DNA of 45,010 nt from Acidobacteriota bacterium (lineage in GTDB: Bacteria > Acidobacteriota > Thermoanaerobaculia > UBA5066): positions 36,512 to 81,521 of the forward strand of contig JARXKK010000002.1 of NCBI GenBank assembly GCA_030278895.1, read 5' to 3'. Below the pieces are notes generated by a model. The model had not been told where the DNA came from, searched no databases, and saw only the letters and a program-made list of their open reading frames with translations. How positions within the stretch are numbered: position 1 is the stretch's first letter; every line of letters begins with the position of its first letter. Shown piece by piece: positions 18,069 to 28,124 of this stretch. Both the position numbers and the translations under genes were made by a program.

Positions 18069-18097
18069 AATGTACTAGTTGACTAGTACAATATCAA
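18069..18097 (-). promoter_or_regulatory. GntR autoregulatory promoter/operator
   Basis: On the minus strand: TTGATA-17 bp-TACATT. The spacer overlaps the perfect palindrome TGTACTAGT-tg-ACTAGTACA (18071-18090). Confidence 0.65.
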
Positions 18098-18103
18098 GGC
18101 GAT

Positions 18104-18505
18104 TCAGGCGACGTCGGCGAGAGTCGTCTTCTCGAGCTTCGTGGAGACGAAGTCCCGGATCTCCTTGAACACCTTCAGGAGCCTCTTCTCGCGTTCCACG
18201 GGCGTCGACTCGTAGAAATACGTGCTGACCGAATCCGTAGGCGCGAGGGCCCCGTCGAGCAGGCGGACGACCTCTGCCAGCGTGATCTTCGAGGCAGGGC
18301 GCCCGAGCCGGTAGCCCCCGTGCGGCCCCTTCCGGCTCCTCACGAGGCCCGCCCGTTTGAGCGCCATCAGGAGCTGCTCGAGGAACTTCGCGGGCAGCCC
18401 CTGGGCCTCCGCAATGGCGGAAACCGCGACGTACCCCTCGCCCTTCGCGCGGGCGAGGTGGACGAGCGCGAGGAGGGCGTATTCGCTGCGGCGGGTGAGC
18501 TTCAC
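18104..18505 (-). CDS. Rrf2 family transcriptional regulator (CymR-like, no Cys)
   Basis: VKLTRRSEYALLALVHLA...VSAIAEAQGLPAKFLEQLLMALKRAGLVRSRKGPHGGYRLGRPASKITLAEVVRLLDG; GTG start at 18505 with GGGAGGAC SD. Confidence 0.9.
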   Translation of the reverse strand: MKLTRRSEYALLALVHLARAKGEGYVAVSAIAEAQGLPAKFLEQLLMALKRAGLVRSRKGPHGGYRLGRPASKITLAEVVRLLDGALAPTDSVSTYFYESTPVEREKRLLKVFKEIRDFVSTKLEKTTLADVA

Positions 18506-18530
18506 GAGTTGATTGTCCTCCCTCGGATAA

Positions 18531-18558
18531 TACTTGACTAGACTAGTGGGATAAGTAA
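18531..18558. promoter_or_regulatory. Rrf2-type operator in the divergent Rrf2/sulfate transporter intergenic region
   Basis: TACTTGACTAGACTAGTGGGATAAGTAA resembles TTGACTA-nnn-TAGT-nGG Rrf2/IscR type-1-like sites; overlaps TTGACT (-35, +) and TATTAT (-10, -). Confidence 0.5.
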
Positions 18559-18603
18559 CATAAAGGAAGCGAAGAAGAAGATTCTCATAGAAGGTAATAG
18601 GGC

Positions 18604-19587
18604 ATGGCACCGTCCGGTCTGCTTCTCCTGACGTTCATCCTCGCGTCGCCTCCCGCGGCGCTTCTGAACGTCTCCTACGACCCGACGCGCGAGCTTTACG
18701 ACGAGATCAACACCGCGTTTCGTCGTTCGTGGGAACCGACCCACGGCCCGCTTGCGATCCGCCAGTCGCACGGCGGCTCGGGAAAGCAGGCCCGCGCGGT
18801 CATCGACGGGCTCGAGGCCGACGTGGTGACGCTCGCCCTCGCGGGCGACATCGACGCGATCGCCGACAGGAGCGGCCTTCTCCCGGCCGCGTGGCAATCC
18901 CGGCTGCCGCAGAACAGCGCCCCGTACACGTCCACGATCGTTCTCGTCGTCCGCAAGGGCAACCCGAAGAAGATCCGCGACTGGGAGGACCTCGGAAGGC
19001 CAGGCGTCGCCGTCATCACGCCGAATCCGAAGACCTCGGGCGGAGCGCGCTGGAACCACCTCGCGGCGTGGGGCTGGGCGCTTCGCCGGCCCGGCGGGAA
19101 CGAGGCGGCTGCGCGCGATTTCATGACCCGCTTCTACAAAAACGTCCCGGTCCTCGATGCCGGTGCCCGCGGGTCGACCGTGACATTTGCGGAGCGGGGC
19201 CTCGGAGACGTCCTCGTCGCATGGGAGAACGAGGCCCTGCTCCTGACGAGGGGGATCGGCAAGGGCAGATTCGAGATCGTCGTCCCGTCCGCCAGCATCC
19301 TCGCCGAGCCGCCGGTCGCCCTCGTCGACAGGAACGCCGACAAGCACGGGACGCGCGCGGCGGCTCAGGCCTACCTGGAATTTCTCTATACGGACGAGGG
19401 GCAGACGATCGTCGCGAAACACTACTACCGCCCACGTGCCGCGGGCGTCCTCGCCCGCCACGCCATGGAATTCCCGAAGATCTCGCTCTTCACGATCGAC
19501 GAGGTCTTCGGCGGCTGGAAAAAGGCTCAGAGAGCCCACTTCGAGGACGGCGGCATCTTCGATCAGCTCGCCGTGCCAGCCAGATGA
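18604..19587 (+). CDS. sbp: sulfate/thiosulfate ABC transporter substrate-binding protein
   Basis: [63 protein letters not shown] are Sbp/CysP signatures. Confidence 0.95.
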   Translation: MAPSGLLLLTFILASPPAALLNVSYDPTRELYDEINTAFRRSWEPTHGPLAIRQSHGGSGKQARAVIDGLEADVVTLALAGDIDAIADRSGLLPAAWQSRLPQNSAPYTSTIVLVVRKGNPKKIRDWEDLGRPGVAVITPNPKTSGGARWNHLAAWGWALRRPGGNEAAARDFMTRFYKNVPVLDAGARGSTVTFAERGLGDVLVAWENEALLLTRGIGKGRFEIVVPSASILAEPPVALVDRNADKHGTRAAAQAYLEFLYTDEGQTIVAKHYYRPRAAGVLARHAMEFPKISLFTIDEVFGGWKKAQRAHFEDGGIFDQLAVPAR

Positions 19588-21263
19588 GCGGCGCCACCCG
19601 CCGCCACGGCGTCCTCCCCGGATTCGGGCCGGCCCTCTCGCTGGCGAGCCTCTACGTGGGACTCGTCGTCGTCCTGCCGCTCGCGGCCCTCGCCCTGCGC
19701 GCCACGAGCCTGACGGGGCCGGACTTCGTCCGCATCGTCACCGCGCCCCGGGCACTCGCCGCCTACAAGCTGAGCTTTGGCGCCGCCTTCCTCGCCGCGC
19801 TCCTGAACGCCGTCTTCGGGCTCCTCGTCGCGTGGGTCCTCGCGCGCTACCGCTTCCGCGGCCGTGCGCTCCTCGACGCGTTCGTGGACTTCCCGTTCGC
19901 GCTTCCGACGGCGGTCGCCGGACTCACGCTGACGGCGCTCTATTCGGGCCAGGGCTGGATCGGGCGGTTCCTCGAGCCGCACGGGCTCAAGGTCGCATTC
20001 GCGCCCGCGGGCGTCGTCCTCGCGCTCACGTTCGTCGGCCTGCCGTTCGTCGTGCGCGCCGTCCAGCCCGTCCTTCAGGACCTCGACCCCGAGCTCGAGG
20101 AGGCCGCCGGCGTCCTCGGAGCCTCGCGCCTGCAGGCGTTCCTCCGCGTCGTCTTCCCAAACCTTCTTCCGCCGCTCCTCACGGGCTTCACGCTCGCGTT
20201 CGCGCGCGCGCTGGGGGAGTACGGCTCGATCGTCTTCATCTCCGGGAACCTCCCGATGAAGACCGAGATCGCGCCGCTCCTGATCGTGACGAAGCTCGAG
20301 CAGTTCGACGAGGCCGGCGCCACGGCGATCGCCGTCGTCCTCCTCCTCGCCTCGTTCGCGCTCGTCTTCGCCGCCAACACACTCCAGCGTTGGACGCGGC
20401 GGCTCGCCGGCGCCTCCGCGATGACCGCGAGCCGAGGTTTCCGCCCCGCGCCGACGCTCCTCGAACGGCCGGCCGTTCGAAGGGGCCTCATCGCAGCCGC
20501 GATGGCATTCCTCGGGCTCTTCGTCTTCCTCCCGCTCGGGTCCGTCTTCGCGCAGGCTCTCCGCAAAGGCCCGGCGGCCTATTGCGCTGCCATCACGGAG
20601 CCGAACGCCCTCGCCGCGATCCGGCTCACGCTCCTGACGGCCGCGCTCGTCGTGCCGTTCCACCTCGTGTTCGGCCTCGCCACGGCCTGGCTCGTCGCGA
20701 AGTTCCGCTTCCGCGGCAAGCCCCTCCTCGTGACACTCGTGGACCTTCCGTTCGCGGTCTCCCCCGTGATCGGCGGCCTCGCCCTCGTCCTGCTCTTCGG
20801 GCGGCGAGGCCTCCTCGGGCCCTTTCTCGCGGCGCACGATTGGAAGGTGATCTACGCGGTGCCGGGAATCGTCCTCGCGACGATCTTCGTGACCTTCCCG
20901 TTCGTGACGCGCGAGGTCCTCGCGGTCCTGGAAGCGCAGGGCAACGACGAGGAGGAGGCCGCGCTCACGCTCGGTGCCGGCGGGTGGCAGACGTTCTTCC
21001 GCGTGACGCTTCCGAAGGTGCGCTGGGGGCTCCTCTACGGCGTCGTCCTGTGCAACGCGCGGGCGATGGGAGAATTCGGCGCCGTGTCGGTCGTGTCGGG
21101 TCACATTCGCGGCTTGACGAACACGATTCCGCTCCACGCGGAGATCCTCTACAACGAGTACGACCTCGCCGGCGCGTTCGCCGTCGCGTCGCTCCTGACG
21201 TTCCTCGCGCTCGTGACGCTCGGCGTCCGAAAGCTCGAAGAAGCGCGGGAGGCCGCGCGATGA
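19584..21263 (+). CDS. fused sulfate ABC transporter permease CysT-CysW
   Basis: One uninterrupted frame: CysT-like half ([34 protein letters not shown]) then CysW-like half from 20421 ([35 protein letters not shown]). Confidence 0.9.
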   Translation: MSGATRRHGVLPGFGPALSLASLYVGLVVVLPLAALALRATSLTGPDFVRIVTAPRALAAYKLSFGAAFLAALLNAVFGLLVAWVLARYRFRGRALLDAFVDFPFALPTAVAGLTLTALYSGQGWIGRFLEPHGLKVAFAPAGVVLALTFVGLPFVVRAVQPVLQDLDPELEEAAGVLGASRLQAFLRVVFPNLLPPLLTGFTLAFARALGEYGSIVFISGNLPMKTEIAPLLIVTKLEQFDEAGATAIAVVLLLASFALVFAANTLQRWTRRLAGASAMTASRGFRPAPTLLERPAVRRGLIAAAMAFLGLFVFLPLGSVFAQALRKGPAAYCAAITEPNALAAIRLTLLTAALVVPFHLVFGLATAWLVAKFRFRGKPLLVTLVDLPFAVSPVIGGLALVLLFGRRGLLGPFLAAHDWKVIYAVPGIVLATIFVTFPFVTREVLAVLEAQGNDEEEAALTLGAGGWQTFFRVTLPKVRWGLLYGVVLCNARAMGEFGAVSVVSGHIRGLTNTIPLHAEILYNEYDLAGAFAVASLLTFLALVTLGVRKLEEAREAAR

Positions 21264-21997
21264 GCGTCGAGGTCAGGAACCTCGCGCGGCGCTTCACGGA
21301 CGACGGCCCGCCCGCCGTGGCCGACGTGTCGTTCACGGCGCCAACCGGCGCGATCACGGCCGTGCTCGGCCCCTCGGGCGCGGGGAAATCGACGGTCCTC
21401 CGGATCATCGCGGGCCTCGAGGAGCCCGACGGGGGCCGCGTCCTCCTCTCGGGCGAGGACGTCACGGAGACCTCCGTCCAGAAGCGCGGCGTCGGCTTCG
21501 TCTTCCAGGGCTACGCGCTCTTCGGGCACCTCTCGGTTCGCGAGAACGTCGTCTTCGGCCCGCGCGTCCGTGGCGTCCCCCGAAAGAAAGCCCTGGCGCT
21601 CGCGAACGAGCTTCTCCACCGCGTGCAGCTCGACGGCCTCGGCGACCGACGCCCCTCGGAGCTCTCGGGCGGCCAGCGGCAGCGTGTCGCGTTCGCGCGC
21701 GCCCTCGCGGTCAGCCCGCGCGTCCTCCTCCTCGACGAGCCGTTCGGCGCCCTCGACGCCGGCGTGCGGCTCGAGCTCGGCGAGTGGCTGCTCAGGTTGC
21801 ACGACGAAACCGGCCTCACGACGCTCCTCGTCACGCACGACCAACCCGAAGCGTTCGCGCTCGCCGGGCACGTCGTCGTGCTTCTCGACGGCACGGTCGC
21901 TCAGGCCGGCACGCCCGGGGAGCTGCGCGCGCATCCGAAAGGCGAGCGCCTCGCGTCCTTCCTCCGTGTCGTGAGGCGCCAGCCCGCCGCCTCCTGA
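21260..21997 (+). CDS. cysA: sulfate ABC transporter ATP-binding protein
   Basis: Walker [25 protein letters not shown], Walker [18 protein letters not shown] overlap with the permease; about 245 aa. Confidence 0.92.
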   Translation: MSVEVRNLARRFTDDGPPAVADVSFTAPTGAITAVLGPSGAGKSTVLRIIAGLEEPDGGRVLLSGEDVTETSVQKRGVGFVFQGYALFGHLSVRENVVFGPRVRGVPRKKALALANELLHRVQLDGLGDRRPSELSGGQRQRVAFARALAVSPRVLLLDEPFGALDAGVRLELGEWLLRLHDETGLTTLLVTHDQPEAFALAGHVVVLLDGTVAQAGTPGELRAHPKGERLASFLRVVRRQPAAS

Positions 21998-22041
21998 CGC
22001 GAATCCCCGAACCAGTTACGCTTCCCCCCGGGGAGGCGCAG

Positions 22042-24696
22042 ATGGCACAGGCCGGACCGCTCGATCCGGAGTCCCTTCGCCTTGAAGAGGACCGTTCCCG
22101 GAAGGCGAACTGGAAACGCTGGGGGCCTTACCTCTCCGAAAGGCAGTGGGGAACCGTCCGCGAGGACTACAGCCCCGACGGATCGGCCTGGACGTACTTC
22201 CCCCACGACGCCGCGCCTTCTCGCGCCTACCGCTGGGGCGAGGACGGCATCGCCGGAATCGGTGACCGCCACGGCAGCCTCTGCTTCGCGCTCGCGTTCT
22301 GGAACGGGAAGGATCCGATCCTCAAGGAGCGCCTCTTCGGCCTCACGGGTCCGGAGGGGAATCACGGCGAGGACGTCAAGGAGTACTACTTCTATCTCGA
22401 CTCGACGCCGACGCACTCGTACATGCGGATGCTCTACAAGTACCCGCAGGCCGAGTTCCCCTATGCGAAGCTGCGCGAGGAGAGCGCCCGACGCGGCAGG
22501 CAGGAACCGGAATACGAGCTCCTCGACACGGGCGTGTTCCACGAAGATCGCTACTTCGACATCTTCGTCACGTACGCGAAGGCCGCTCCCGAGGACATCC
22601 TCGTCGAGATCGAAATCGTGAACCGGGGCCCCGATGCGGCCCCGATTCACGTTCTCCCGACGCTCTGGTTCCGCAACACCTGGTCGTGGGGCCTCGAGAC
22701 CCGAAAGCCGCGCGTCAGAAAAGCCGAGGGGCCCCGGGGAGCCGCGGCGGTCTCGATCACGCATCTCGCGTACGGCGACCGGACGCTCTATGCCGAAGGC
22801 CGGCCCGATCTCCTCTTCACCGAGAACGAGACGAACAAGCGGCGTCTCTTCAACGCCGACAACGACGGGCCTTACGTGAAGGACGCCTTCCACGACCGCG
22901 TCGTCCGCGGCGTCACCGGTGCCGTGAATCCGGAAGGCTTCGGGACCAAGGCCGCCGCGTGGTACCGCGTGGACGCGCCGGCGGGCAGCTCGCAGAAGAT
23001 TCGGCTGCGCCTCGCCGATTCAAACTGTGAGGAAGCGTTTGGAGCCGGTTTCGACGCGATCCTCGCCGCGCGCCACGGCGAGGCGGACGCCTTCTACGCG
23101 GACGTGATTCCGAGAGACATCTCGGACGACGCGAAGAGCGTCATGCGCCAGTCGTTCGGAGGGCTGCTCTGGAGCAAGCAGTATTACGGCTTCGAGATCG
23201 CCCGCTGGCTGAAGGGTGATCCGGACCAGCCGCCGCCGCCGGCGGAACGAAAGCACGGCCGCGATTCCGAGTGGGGCCATCTCTTCAACGCTGACGTCAT
23301 CTCGATGCCCGACAAGTGGGAGTACCCATGGTACGCGGCCTGGGATCTTGCCTTCCACACGGTCCCGATCGCGCTCGTGGATCCCGACTTCGCCAAGCAG
23401 CAGCTCATCCTGCTGCTTCGCGAGTGGTACATGCATCCGAACGGCCAGCTTCCCGCCTACGAGTGGAAGTTCTCGGACGTGAACCCGCCGGTGCATGCGT
23501 GGGCCGCGTGGCGCGTTTACAAGATCGACGCGAAGCGCTCCGGCAAGCCCGACCGCAAGTTCCTCGAGCGCGTCTTCCACAAGCTGCTCCTGAACTTCAC
23601 GTGGTGGGTAAACCGCAAGGACGAGGAGGGTCGCAACGTCTTCCAGGGCGGCTTTCTGGGCCTCGACAACATCGGCGTCTTCGACCGCAGCGCTCCCCTG
23701 CCAACCGGCGGCCATCTCGAGCAATCCGACGGCACGAGCTGGATGGGCATGTACTGCCTGAACATGCTCGCGATCGCCCTCGAGCTCTCGCGTGAGGACT
23801 CCGCCTACGAAGACGTCGCCTCGAAGTTCTTCGAGCACTTCGTCTACATCGCGCGCGCGATGAACGACCTGGGAGGCGAAGGCATCGAGCTCTGGGACCA
23901 GCAGGACGGTTTCTACTACGACGTCCTGCATCTCCCGGGAGGTGACCGATTCCCGGTGCGCGTGCGCTCCATGGTCGGGCTCATCCCGCTTTTCGCCGTC
24001 GAGACGCTCGAACCCGAGGTCGTGGACCGTCTGCCCGGCTTCAAGCGCCGGATGCAGTGGTTCATCGACAACCGCCCGGATTTCGCGAGCCACGTCGAGA
24101 CGATCTCGACGGACGAGGGCCCGCGCCGCTTTCTCTCGCTCGTGAACCGCCACCGTCTCAAGTCCGTGTGCGGGTACCTTCTCGACCCCGAGGAATTTCT
24201 CTCGGACTTCGGCATCCGCGCCCTCTCGCGGCATCACAAGGCGCACCCCTACGTCCTCGACGTCAAGGGCATCGAGCACCGCGTGGGTTATGAGCCGGCG
24301 GAATCGTCCACCGGGCTCTTCGGCGGCAACTCGAACTGGCGCGGGCCGATCTGGTTCCCGGTGAACTACCTCATCATCGAGTCTCTCCAGAAGTTCCATC
24401 ACTTCCTCGGCGATTCCTACACGGTCGAGCTGCCCGCCGGGTCCGGGAACCACACCACGCTCTGGAACGTCGCGGGCGAGCTCTCGAGGCGCCTCACGCG
24501 GATCTTCCTTCGCGACGAGAGCGGCCGTCGCCCGGTCTACGGCGGCACCGAGATCTTCCAGACCGATCCCCACTGGCGCGACTACGTCCTCTTCTACGAG
24601 TACTTTCACGGGGACGTTGGGGCGGGAATCGGCGCCAGCCATCAGACGGGATGGACCGGCCTCGTCGCCAAGCTGCTTCAGCAGAGCGGCGAATGA
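22042..24696 (+). CDS. GH63-like (MGH1-type) glucosidase
   Basis: [75 protein letters not shown]. Confidence 0.88.
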   Translation: MAQAGPLDPESLRLEEDRSRKANWKRWGPYLSERQWGTVREDYSPDGSAWTYFPHDAAPSRAYRWGEDGIAGIGDRHGSLCFALAFWNGKDPILKERLFGLTGPEGNHGEDVKEYYFYLDSTPTHSYMRMLYKYPQAEFPYAKLREESARRGRQEPEYELLDTGVFHEDRYFDIFVTYAKAAPEDILVEIEIVNRGPDAAPIHVLPTLWFRNTWSWGLETRKPRVRKAEGPRGAAAVSITHLAYGDRTLYAEGRPDLLFTENETNKRRLFNADNDGPYVKDAFHDRVVRGVTGAVNPEGFGTKAAAWYRVDAPAGSSQKIRLRLADSNCEEAFGAGFDAILAARHGEADAFYADVIPRDISDDAKSVMRQSFGGLLWSKQYYGFEIARWLKGDPDQPPPPAERKHGRDSEWGHLFNADVISMPDKWEYPWYAAWDLAFHTVPIALVDPDFAKQQLILLLREWYMHPNGQLPAYEWKFSDVNPPVHAWAAWRVYKIDAKRSGKPDRKFLERVFHKLLLNFTWWVNRKDEEGRNVFQGGFLGLDNIGVFDRSAPLPTGGHLEQSDGTSWMGMYCLNMLAIALELSREDSAYEDVASKFFEHFVYIARAMNDLGGEGIELWDQQDGFYYDVLHLPGGDRFPVRVRSMVGLIPLFAVETLEPEVVDRLPGFKRRMQWFIDNRPDFASHVETISTDEGPRRFLSLVNRHRLKSVCGYLLDPEEFLSDFGIRALSRHHKAHPYVLDVKGIEHRVGYEPAESSTGLFGGNSNWRGPIWFPVNYLIIESLQKFHHFLGDSYTVELPAGSGNHTTLWNVAGELSRRLTRIFLRDESGRRPVYGGTEIFQTDPHWRDYVLFYEYFHGDVGAGIGASHQTGWTGLVAKLLQQSGE

Positions 24697-26696
24697 CCTC
24701 CGGGAGAGGCGAGCCCGACAGGCGCGAGTGGCTCGAGACGAACGGCCTCGGCGGCTACGCGATGTCCACGGTCACCGGCGAAAACACGCGCCGGTATCAC
24801 GGCCTCCTCGTCGCCGCGACGAAGCCTCCCGTCGGCCGTGTGGTCATCCTCTCGAAGCTCGAGGAGACACTCGTCGTGAACGGCCGGCGGATGGACCTGT
24901 CGACGAACCGCTTCCCCGGCGTCACGCACCCGGAAGGCTTCCGTTTCATTTCGAGCTTTCGGAGCGACCCGTTCCCGACGTTCACGTGGGACGTGGACGG
25001 CATCACCCTCGAGAAGGAAGTCTTCATGCCCCACGGCGAGAACACCGTATGCGTCACGTGGCGACTCGTGAAGAGCGGAAATGTCGGGAAGGAAGCCGGG
25101 CCGATCCGCCTCGAGGTGCGTCCGCTCGTCGCGTTCCGCGACGCACACGCGCTGACGCACGAGAATGCGGAGCTCGACAGGACGGTCTCGATCGAAGAGG
25201 GCAGGGTCAGAATTGCGCCATACAAGAGTCTTCCTGGACTCACCTTCGCGCACGACGGAACTGCCGAAAGGGCCGGAGACTGGTACAGATTCTTCGAATA
25301 TCAGGAAGAGCGGGCGCGCGGCTTCGACGACCAGGAAGACCTCTGGAACCCATTTTCGCTTTCGTTCTCATTCACCTTCGAAGAAATCCCCGGTGGCCCC
25401 GCGGCGCGCGGCGCGGCGACGGTGATTGCCTCCACCTCCCCCCGCTCCATTTCCGATATTCACCTTCTAAGAGGATCCGAGTTGTCGCGAAGAGAGCAGA
25501 TCACCCGGCGCGCGCAGGCCGATCCCATCCGAAGCAAACTCTTCCTCTCGGCGGATCAATTCCTGGCGGTCCGGGGAAACCTGACGACCGTCATCGCCGG
25601 CTATCCATGGTTCTCGGATTGGGGCCGGGACACGATGATCGCGCTGCCCGGCCTCACGCTCTCGACGGGCCGGCCCGGCGTCGCCCGGGAGATCCTCCTT
25701 GCGTTTTCGCTGCACGTCAGCGAGGGAATGCTCCCGAACCGGTTCCCGGACGCCGGAGGGGAGCCGGAATACAACACCGTCGACGCGACGCTCTGGTATT
25801 TCGAGGCCGCGCGCCAGTACGTGGAGGCGACCGGCGACCTCACCTTTCTTCGCGACGCGCTCTTTCCCGTTCTCTCGGACATCGTCGCATGGCACGAGCG
25901 CGGGACGCGCTTCGGCATCCGGGTGGACGCCGACGGCCTCCTCGAATGGCACGCGGGGGGCGAGGCCCTCACCTGGATGGACGCGCGCGTCGGAGGACGT
26001 CCCGTCACCCCGCGCCAGGGAAAACCAGTCGAGATTCAGGCGCTCTGGTTCAACGCGCTCTGCACGATGCGGGACTTTTCGAGAAGACTCGAAGAGGGAA
26101 GTTCTGAGAAAGGGTTCGAGGAGCGTGCAGCGATCTGTCGGTCCCACTTTCTAAGAATCTTTCCGGATGAACCCGGAGGGGGACTTGTCGATTGCGTGGA
26201 CGGCACGTTCCGCGACCGCTCCATCCGCCCAAATCAGATCTTCGCCGTCAGCCTTCACCATTCGATGGTCCCGACGGCGCTCGCACAGCGCGTCCTCGCG
26301 ACCGTCGAAGAGCATCTCCTGACGCCCTACGGCCTCCGCTCCCTCTCGCCGAACGACCCCGCCTACCGCGGGCGCTACGAGGGCGGCCCCGAGGAACGCG
26401 ATTCGGCCTACCACCAGGGCACCGTGTGGCCCTGGCTGATCGGCGCCTGGGCGACCGCCTGGCGCCGCATGAACGGCGGAGCACCGGAGACCGAAGCAGC
26501 ACTGTGTGGGCGCCTCGCTCCGCTCACGGACTTCCTGCTTGGCGACGGTCTGGGCCAGCTTCCGGAGATCTTCGACGGCGACGCACCTCACCGCCCGCGC
26601 GGGTGCATCGCGCAGGCCTGGAGCGTCGCCGAGGTCCTGCGCGTCGCGGGGCCCGCGGCAGACGAGGCCAAGGAAAAGAAGGGCCGAGCGGAATAG
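24693..26696 (+). CDS. amylo-alpha-1,6-glucosidase / glycogen debranching enzyme
   Basis: [67 protein letters not shown] overlap with the preceding gene. Confidence 0.93.
   Translation: MTSGRGEPDRREWLETNGLGGYAMSTVTGENTRRYHGLLVAATKPPVGRVVILSKLEETLVVNGRRMDLSTNRFPGVTHPEGFRFISSFRSDPFPTFTWDVDGITLEKEVFMPHGENTVCVTWRLVKSGNVGKEAGPIRLEVRPLVAFRDAHALTHENAELDRTVSIEEGRVRIAPYKSLPGLTFAHDGTAERAGDWYRFFEYQEERARGFDDQEDLWNPFSLSFSFTFEEIPGGPAARGAATVIASTSPRSISDIHLLRGSELSRREQITRRAQADPIRSKLFLSADQFLAVRGNLTTVIAGYPWFSDWGRDTMIALPGLTLSTGRPGVAREILLAFSLHVSEGMLPNRFPDAGGEPEYNTVDATLWYFEAARQYVEATGDLTFLRDALFPVLSDIVAWHERGTRFGIRVDADGLLEWHAGGEALTWMDARVGGRPVTPRQGKPVEIQALWFNALCTMRDFSRRLEEGSSEKGFEERAAICRSHFLRIFPDEPGGGLVDCVDGTFRDRSIRPNQIFAVSLHHSMVPTALAQRVLATVEEHLLTPYGLRSLSPNDPAYRGRYEGGPEERDSAYHQGTVWPWLIGAWATAWRRMNGGAPETEAALCGRLAPLTDFLLGDGLGQLPEIFDGDAPHRPRGCIAQAWSVAEVLRVAGPAADEAKEKKGRAE
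25459..25480 (-). repeat. AT-rich intragenic repeat copy (TTCTTAGAA-related)
   Basis: Minus strand TCGGATCCTCTTAGAAGGTGAA. Confidence 0.45.
26141..26166 (-). repeat. AT-rich intragenic repeat copy (TTCTTAGAA family)
   Basis: Minus strand CCGGAAAGATTCTTAGAAAGTGGGAC. Confidence 0.45.
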
Positions 26697-26719
26697 GTCC
26701 GGGGCGATCCGGCATTCAA

Positions 26720-26734
26720 GGTCATCTCATGACC
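26720..26734. promoter_or_regulatory. dyad symmetry upstream of the Cys-rich precursor gene
   Basis: GGTCAT-CTC-ATGACC perfect 6-3-6 inverted repeat in the 26697-26853 intergenic region. Confidence 0.35.
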
Positions 26735-26853
26735 ACTGATCCGCACGGCCTTGACTCTTGAATCCGAAAAGACCGATCCTGCGATGGATTCTCGTTCTCG
26801 AACATCGTCCCGGCACCGAAAGCCGGCACAAACGAAACCCAAAAGGAGGCACC

Positions 26854-27240
26854 ATGAATCGTCGTCAGTTCGCCAGCACCCTCGGAGCTGCCGTCGCCGG
26901 CATCGTCGCCGGCAAGACCCTGCTCGGCCAGGCAACTCCGGCCCCGGACAAGAGCAAGGACCACATGTGCGCCGGCAAGAACGACTGTTCGGGCCAGGGC
27001 GGCTGCAGCACGCCGGACAACGGGTGCGCGGGTCAGAACAAGTGCAAGGGCAAGGGCGGCTGCGCGTCGGCCTCCATGCGCCACGATTGCTCGGGCAAGA
27101 ACGCGTGCAAGGGCCAGGGCGGCTGCGGCACGAAGGACCACAAGTGTGCGGGATTGAACGACTGCAAGAGCCAGGGCGGCTGCGCCGTCCCCATGAAGAA
27201 GAAGAAGGCTGCTAAAGCGGCCGCACCGAAGGTCAGCTGA
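26854..27240 (+). CDS. Cys-rich MNIO RiPP precursor (bufferin/BufA-like)
   Basis: Twin-Arg-like signal MNRRQFASTLGAAVAGIVAG; four CxGxNxCxxxGGC modules (12 Cys); SD AAGGAGG; immediately followed by DUF692 and DUF2063-like genes. Confidence 0.85.
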   Translation: MNRRQFASTLGAAVAGIVAGKTLLGQATPAPDKSKDHMCAGKNDCSGQGGCSTPDNGCAGQNKCKGKGGCASASMRHDCSGKNACKGQGGCGTKDHKCAGLNDCKSQGGCAVPMKKKKAAKAAAPKVS

Positions 27241-27251
27241 AGTCTTTTCCG

Positions 27252-28124
27252 ATGGGAGACCGTTTCGGACTGCCCGATCTCGGCGTGGGGGTCGGGCTCC
27301 GCACGGTCCACTTCGGGTACATCCTTTCGAAGGAGCCCGACGTGGACTTCTTCGAAGCCATCACGGAGAACTTTCTCGACACCGGCGGCCGGCCGCGCTA
27401 CATCCTCGACCGTGTCGCCGCGCGCTACCCCGTCGTTCTCCACGGCGTCTCGATGTCGATCGGCGGGACCGACCCCCTCGACCTCGGCTATCTCGCGAAG
27501 GTGAAGGCCCTCGCGGCGCGCGTCAAGGCTCGATGGGTTTCGGACCACCTCTGCTTCACGGGAGTGTCCGGCCGGAATACGCACGACCTTCTGCCCATTC
27601 CGTATACCGAGGAAACGCTGCGCCACGTCGCCCAACGTGTCCGAAGGGTCTCGGAAGTACTCGAACGACCGCTCGTCCTCGAGAATCCTTCCTCGTACCT
27701 GGAGTTCAGGTCCTCCACGATGTCCGAGGCCGTGTTTTTCGCGCGGCTCCTGAAGGACGCCGACTGCGGAATGCTTCTCGACGTGAACAACGTGTATGTG
27801 AGCTCCGTCAACCACGGCTTCGACCCTTACGCCTACCTCGACGCGCTGCCGGCCGACCGCGTCGTGCAGTACCACCTCGCGGGACACACCGACAAGGGGA
27901 CGCACCTCCTCGACACGCATAGCGCGCGCATGAAGAAGGACGTCTGGGCGCTTTACGCGCACGCGATCGCCCGCACCGGGCCGCGCGCCACGCTCTACGA
28001 ATGGGACGAGGAGATCCCCGCTTTCGGGGCCGTTCATCGCGAGGCAAAAAAGGCGTTGAGGTACCGGCCGCCGCTCGAACGCGCGAGGCCGGTCGAGACG
28101 CCGCGCCGGATCGCCCGTGGCTGA
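27252..28124 (+). CDS. DUF692 family multinuclear non-heme iron oxidase (MNIO), BufB/MbnB/TglH-like
   Basis: GVGLRTVHFGYIL, DFFEAITENFLDTGG, LHGVSMSIGG, SDHLCFTG, LENPSSYLEF, GMLLDVNNVYVSSVNHGFDP, YHLAGHTDKG, LYEWDEEIPAF. Confidence 0.95.
   Translation: MGDRFGLPDLGVGVGLRTVHFGYILSKEPDVDFFEAITENFLDTGGRPRYILDRVAARYPVVLHGVSMSIGGTDPLDLGYLAKVKALAARVKARWVSDHLCFTGVSGRNTHDLLPIPYTEETLRHVAQRVRRVSEVLERPLVLENPSSYLEFRSSTMSEAVFFARLLKDADCGMLLDVNNVYVSSVNHGFDPYAYLDALPADRVVQYHLAGHTDKGTHLLDTHSARMKKDVWALYAHAIARTGPRATLYEWDEEIPAFGAVHREAKKALRYRPPLERARPVETPRRIARG

Noticed and set aside
18531-18558. Interpretation of the Rrf2 site as an Fe-S (IscR) operator
   Set aside because: The adjacent Rrf2 protein has no Cys residues and the neighbours are sulfate uptake genes, so a CymR-like role is preferred.
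19563-21137. 524-aa minus ORF opposite the fused permease
   Set aside because: Antisense frame, charged low-complexity translation.
23020-24642. 540-aa minus ORF opposite the GH63-like gene
   Set aside because: Antisense frame without domain motifs.
26968-27183. Repeats in the precursor considered as a metallothionein
   Set aside because: Regular CxGxNxC modules, signal peptide and immediate DUF692/DUF2063 neighbours fit a MNIO RiPP substrate better; metal binding itself is not excluded.
26751-27215. 154-aa alternative + frame overlapping the Cys-rich precursor
   Set aside because: No SD, QGQGRL-like repeats are the out-of-frame reading of the real Cys repeats; the 26854 frame has SD, signal and conserved Cys pattern.
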